A stretch of 8,086 nt of DNA from Anaerolineales bacterium. GTDB lineage: Bacteria; Chloroflexota; Anaerolineae; Anaerolineales; DRMV01. The first letter of the stretch is position 1. The number at the start of each line of letters is the position of its first letter. The notes below the pieces were generated by a model. The model worked only from the letters and a program-made list of their open reading frames with translations. It ran no database searches and was not told the origin of the DNA. The position numbers and the translations under genes are program-made. Below are positions 6,601-8,086 of the stretch, in pieces. Where the stretch lies: the NCBI GenBank assembly GCA_026991215.1, contig JALXBY010000051.1, positions 1 to 8,086 of the forward strand, read 5' to 3'.

Positions 6601-7369
6601 GGCCCAGCGGGTCACCTTCAGCACCGGCCTTTCCGACCTGCCTGAAGGCCGGGCCGTAACCGTGGCTGGCGTCATCAGCCAGGTGGAAACCCGCCGGACC
6701 TCCCGGGGCCAGACCATGGCCTACGCCCTCCTGGAGGACCTGCACGGGCAAATCGAACTCATCCTCTTCCCCAAGACCTGGGCCCAGTACCAGAACCTGT
6801 GCCAGATCGGTCGGGTGGTCATGGCCTGGGGCCGGGTCAAGAACCGGGAGGTGGGCGTGCCGCGGGTGGTGGTGGACCGCATGTCCACGGAAATCTACCT
6901 GGAGGAACCGGCCGCGGAGGAGACGTTGCCCGAAACACCGGTCGAGGAATTGGAGGAGGCGGCGCCCCTGGCCGTGGAACCTGCGGCCCCCGCGACGCCT
7001 GTTTCCCCAAAACCCGCCCCTGAACCCGAAGCCGTGGACGCCACGGCCCCACGGACCAACGGCGCGGAACATATGGCCCAGGCCCCGGCTGCGACCGCGG
7101 AAGCCCCCCAGGCCCGGCGCCTGGTGATTACCATCCGGGCCGGTGACGACGTGGAACGGGAGGCCCGACGCCTGGAACGGCTGCACCGCTGGCTCACCGA
7201 GTTCCCTGGCCAGGACCGCTTCTCCTGGGTCCTTTACGTGCCCGAAGGCATGTACGTGTTCGACTTCCCCAACCAGACCACGGGCATCTGCCCGGAATTG
7301 CTGGAGCGCCTGGAGGCGTGGGGCCTGCAATACGAAGTGGTGGAACCCACAGGAGGGCACGCGGCATGA
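3623..7369 (+). CDS. dnaE: DNA polymerase III alpha subunit (DnaE type)
   Basis: A 1248-aa replicative polymerase that extends DNA at the fork as the catalytic core of the holoenzyme. The N-terminal PHP domain (about 1-210) has its expected metal ligands: H6 and H8 (HLHVHS), D15, H40 (TDHG), E65, H83, C133 (TTGCLSG), D202 and H204 (NDVH). This suggests an active metal-dependent proofreading site, unlike E. coli DnaE. The polymerase has D404 and D406 (PDIDLDF) and D580 (LLKVDVLGL), matching E. coli D401, D403 and D555. NKSHAATYA and LPPDINHSHWEF follow in the fingers. A helix-hairpin-helix region leads to QLALF (939-943), a good beta-clamp-binding motif, then an OB fold from about 1010. An acidic run (E487-D493) lies within an insertion of about 22 residues relative to E. 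coli. A Pro/Ala/Glu linker (about 1093-1164) connects to a compact C-terminal domain ending NQTTGICPELLERLEAWG. Its stop overlaps the next start by ATGA. Confidence 0.98.
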   Translation: MFVHLHVHSRYSLLDGLADVADLVAMAKAMNMPAVALTDHGVLYGLVAFYRAAHNAGITPILGMEAYFTPDHRVRRKDAPIYHLLLLAYNDQGLRNLFVLATKAQLEGFYQKPRIDFEWLAQHHEGLITTTGCLSGIVPDHIKRERLEEAEKHLRWFIDLFGRERFFVELQRHDDVPELERVNRVLVSWARKYDLPLLATNDVHYLRPEDAARHDVLLAIQTGKSLDDPKRMRMGGTYYFRSPEEMKQLFAEVPEALSNTLRVAEMAQDLQWELNSLREKRGLRPQFFLPRFEPPNGETPDAMLRRLVEEGLRRRYGPRADDPEVRARMEEELDVIHRMGFDTYFLIVWDIVRFAREQGIWTNARGSAGGSLVAYALGITMVDPLEYDLLFERFLNADRMTMPDIDLDFPDDRRDVILQYLKDRYGEDKVAQIITFGTVKARMAVRDVGRIMGVPLQEVDRLAKAIPHIPSKPVTLKEALFGRPKKEDEEEEDTLHLPVPELVEAYKQEPYKTLLDTAVQMEGVIRNVGTHAAGVVVTPDPLIEHIPLHRPTSDNQESPIRAVTQFEMGDLEDLGLLKVDVLGLATFTVMQRACDLIRARHGKEYTLETIPIDDPEAYRLLGRGETAGIFQVEGRGMTRYLVAMQPKELRHVIAMVALYRPGPMRFIEPFIRRMHGKEEVTYLHPSLEPIYGETYGFPVYQEQVMLAARRLAGFTGPEADHLRRAIAKKKRKLIPIYREKFIKGAVERGIPQEVAEAIFEEWRDFASYAFNKSHAATYAMIAVQTAYLKAHYPLEYMTALLSVYMHDTDKVAAYVADCRRMGIPVLPPDINHSHWEFTIEKDPATGKEGIRFGLGAVKNVARQAVDALLEARAADGPFRSLGDLMRRVNLRKQVGKRSLESLIRVGALDAFGSRKALLAALDALLAASDRAHRARARGQLALFAVAGNGEEMDDFELPRVDEPLSLQERMTWERELTGVFLSEHPLAAVRDALAQRVTFSTGLSDLPEGRAVTVAGVISQVETRRTSRGQTMAYALLEDLHGQIELILFPKTWAQYQNLCQIGRVVMAWGRVKNREVGVPRVVVDRMSTEIYLEEPAAEETLPETPVEELEEAAPLAVEPAAPATPVSPKPAPEPEAVDATAPRTNGAEHMAQAPAATAEAPQARRLVITIRAGDDVEREARRLERLHRWLTEFPGQDRFSWVLYVPEGMYVFDFPNQTTGICPELLERLEAWGLQYEVVEPTGGHAA

Positions 7370-7803
7370 AGGTCGAAGGCATCCGGTCGCGCTGGTGGCC
7401 GTATCTGGCGCTGACGGCCGCGGGGGGCGGGCTTTTGTTGCTGGTCGTTTTTGGCCCCGTGGTCTATGCCCTGAGCCTCCGCCCCCAGGCCGTGGACCAG
7501 GCCGGGGCCGCGGTGGTGGTGCTCATGGCCGGGGTCGCCCTGTGCCCTCTGAGCCTGGCATTGGTCGCGGTGGCCCTGGCTGGTTGGGGCGTGCACCGGG
7601 TGCGACGGCGGATGCCCCCGGCCCTGCGGACCTGGCAGGTGCGGATGGCGCGGCTTGAGGCCCGGAGCCGGGACCTGGGCTTCAAGGCGGCCGCGCCTCT
7701 CATCCGGGGGTACGCCGTGGCTGCCGCGTTCCGCCATCTGGTTGCACGCGGCGCTCAGGCCATACGCCGCACTGACCACCGACGGCTCACTGCCGACCGC
7801 TGA
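7366..7803 (+). CDS. Small two-helix membrane protein, unknown function
   Basis: A 145-aa protein that I do not recognise. Two hydrophobic segments at about 12-36 and 45-74 are probable membrane helices. A strongly basic, helix-prone tail follows (HRVRRRMPP, then RTWQVRMARLEARSRDLGFKAAAPLIRGYAVAAAFRHLVARG). Its ATG overlaps the dnaE stop (ATGA), and AGGAGG at 7351-7356 lies nine bases upstream inside dnaE, so translation is probably coupled to the polymerase. The odd feature is the 3' end: heptamer array 4 begins at 7771 inside the reading frame. Residues 136-145 (TDHRRLTADR) and the TGA at 7801-7803 are therefore made of repeat sequence, and the original C-terminus may have been replaced. 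The link to dnaE is by position only; a replication role is not implied. Confidence 0.7.
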   Translation: MKVEGIRSRWWPYLALTAAGGGLLLLVVFGPVVYALSLRPQAVDQAGAAVVVLMAGVALCPLSLALVAVALAGWGVHRVRRRMPPALRTWQVRMARLEARSRDLGFKAAAPLIRGYAVAAAFRHLVARGAQAIRRTDHRRLTADR

Positions 7804-7903
7804 CCACTGACGACGCACCGCCCACCGCGCACTGCGGACAGCGGACAGCCGACCGCTGACCGCCGACTGCAGACTGCTGACATCCCACTGCCCACTGCCG
7901 ACC
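7771..7903 (+). repeat. Heptamer tandem array 4 (19 units)
   Basis: Nineteen 7-bp units in unbroken register (133 bp, the same length as array 2). It starts ACTGACC, ACCGACG, GCTCACT, GCCGACC, GCTGACC and ends GCTGACA, TCCCACT, GCCCACT, GCCGACC. The first 33 bases encode the tail and stop codon of the preceding membrane protein, and the last unit ends four bases before the ribF ribosome binding site. All units are in the GCNGACY orientation. Confidence 0.95.
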
Positions 7904-7907
7904 ACAT

Positions 7908-7912
7908 GGAGG
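7908..7912 (+). promoter_or_regulatory. Ribosome binding site of ribF
   Basis: GGAGG lies five bases before ATG 7918. A competing ATG at 7906 overlaps the site itself, is in frame, and would add only four residues (MEDP). The start at 7918 is preferred for its spacing. Confidence 0.75.
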
Positions 7913-7917
7913 ACCCC

Positions 7918-8086
7918 ATGGACGTCTGGCACACCTTCCCGGAGCCGCCCCTGCCCGCCGCCTGGGTCACGGTGGGTGGGTTCGACGGCGTGCACCGAGG
8001 CCACCAGCGGCTGATTGCCCAGGTGGTGGACCACGCCCGGAAAGCCGGGGTGCGGGCCGTGGTGGTCACCTTCGACCCCCTGCCCG
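7918..8086 (+). CDS. ribF: Bifunctional riboflavin kinase/FMN adenylyltransferase, 5' part
   Basis: Only the first 56 codons are inside the window and the frame is open at the right edge. The segment VTVGGFDGVHRGHQRLI (17-33) is the nucleotide-binding signature of the RibF adenylyltransferase domain (usually GNFDGVHxGH); the H-x-x-H pair H26/H29 binds the ATP phosphates. VRAVVVTFDPLP (45-56) matches the next strand, where most family members have FxPHP; here leucine replaces the histidine. RibF converts riboflavin to FMN and then FAD in the cytosol; the kinase domain would lie beyond the window. The gene follows array 4, and no promoter could be identified between it and the membrane gene 114 bp upstream. 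Confidence 0.93.
   Translation, partial: MDVWHTFPEPPLPAAWVTVGGFDGVHRGHQRLIAQVVDHARKAGVRAVVVTFDPLP

Noticed and set aside
3236..7360. 1374-residue open frame antisense to dnaE
   Set aside because: It mirrors the dnaE codons on the opposite strand, is His/Gly/Val-rich with no domains, and runs into repeat sequence. It is an artefact of high GC at third codon positions.

Overview
The window is very GC-rich and every convincing gene lies on the + strand. It looks like a chromosomal segment of a bacterium, most likely Chloroflexota and possibly class Anaerolineae. I base that on the membrane-anchored baseplate-J-like protein with its characteristic N-terminal domain and on the general look of the proteins, not on any search. 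The genes are housekeeping or small envelope genes. There is no transposase, integrase, rRNA, tRNA or CRISPR array.

Layout from left to right: a short unassigned stretch with a possible promoter (1-73); a 17-unit heptamer tandem array (74-192) that runs almost into the start codon of a 495-aa membrane-anchored baseplate-J-like protein (197-1684); a 123-aa four-helix membrane protein (1724-2095); a PaaI-type hotdog thioesterase (2145-2597); a second, 19-unit array in the opposite orientation (2604-2736); a short regulatory-looking stretch with inverted repeats; a DUF411 metal-binding lipoprotein (2884-3369); a strong intrinsic terminator (3401-3439); a third, more degenerate repeat tract surrounding a -10-like TATACT (3454-3607); the replicative DNA polymerase III alpha subunit dnaE (3623-7369); a 145-aa two-helix membrane protein overlapping the dnaE stop by ATGA (7366-7803); a fourth, 19-unit array (7771-7903); and the 5' end of ribF (7918 to the window edge).

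The genes do not form one pathway. The first three are closely spaced and may be one transcript. The DUF411 gene is a separate unit closed by its own terminator. dnaE and the following membrane gene are translationally coupled. ribF follows after an array and may be read from upstream or from a promoter I cannot see.

The most unusual content is the family of heptanucleotide tandem repeats (+ strand core GCNGACY, or its complement RGTCNGC). It occupies four of the gene junctions. Units stay in exact 7-bp register for 17 to 19 copies while their bases vary. The arrays sit in 5' leaders between a -10-like element and the start codon, appear to have replaced one Shine-Dalgarno sequence, and supply the last ten codons and stop of one gene. 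Their function, if any, is unknown.
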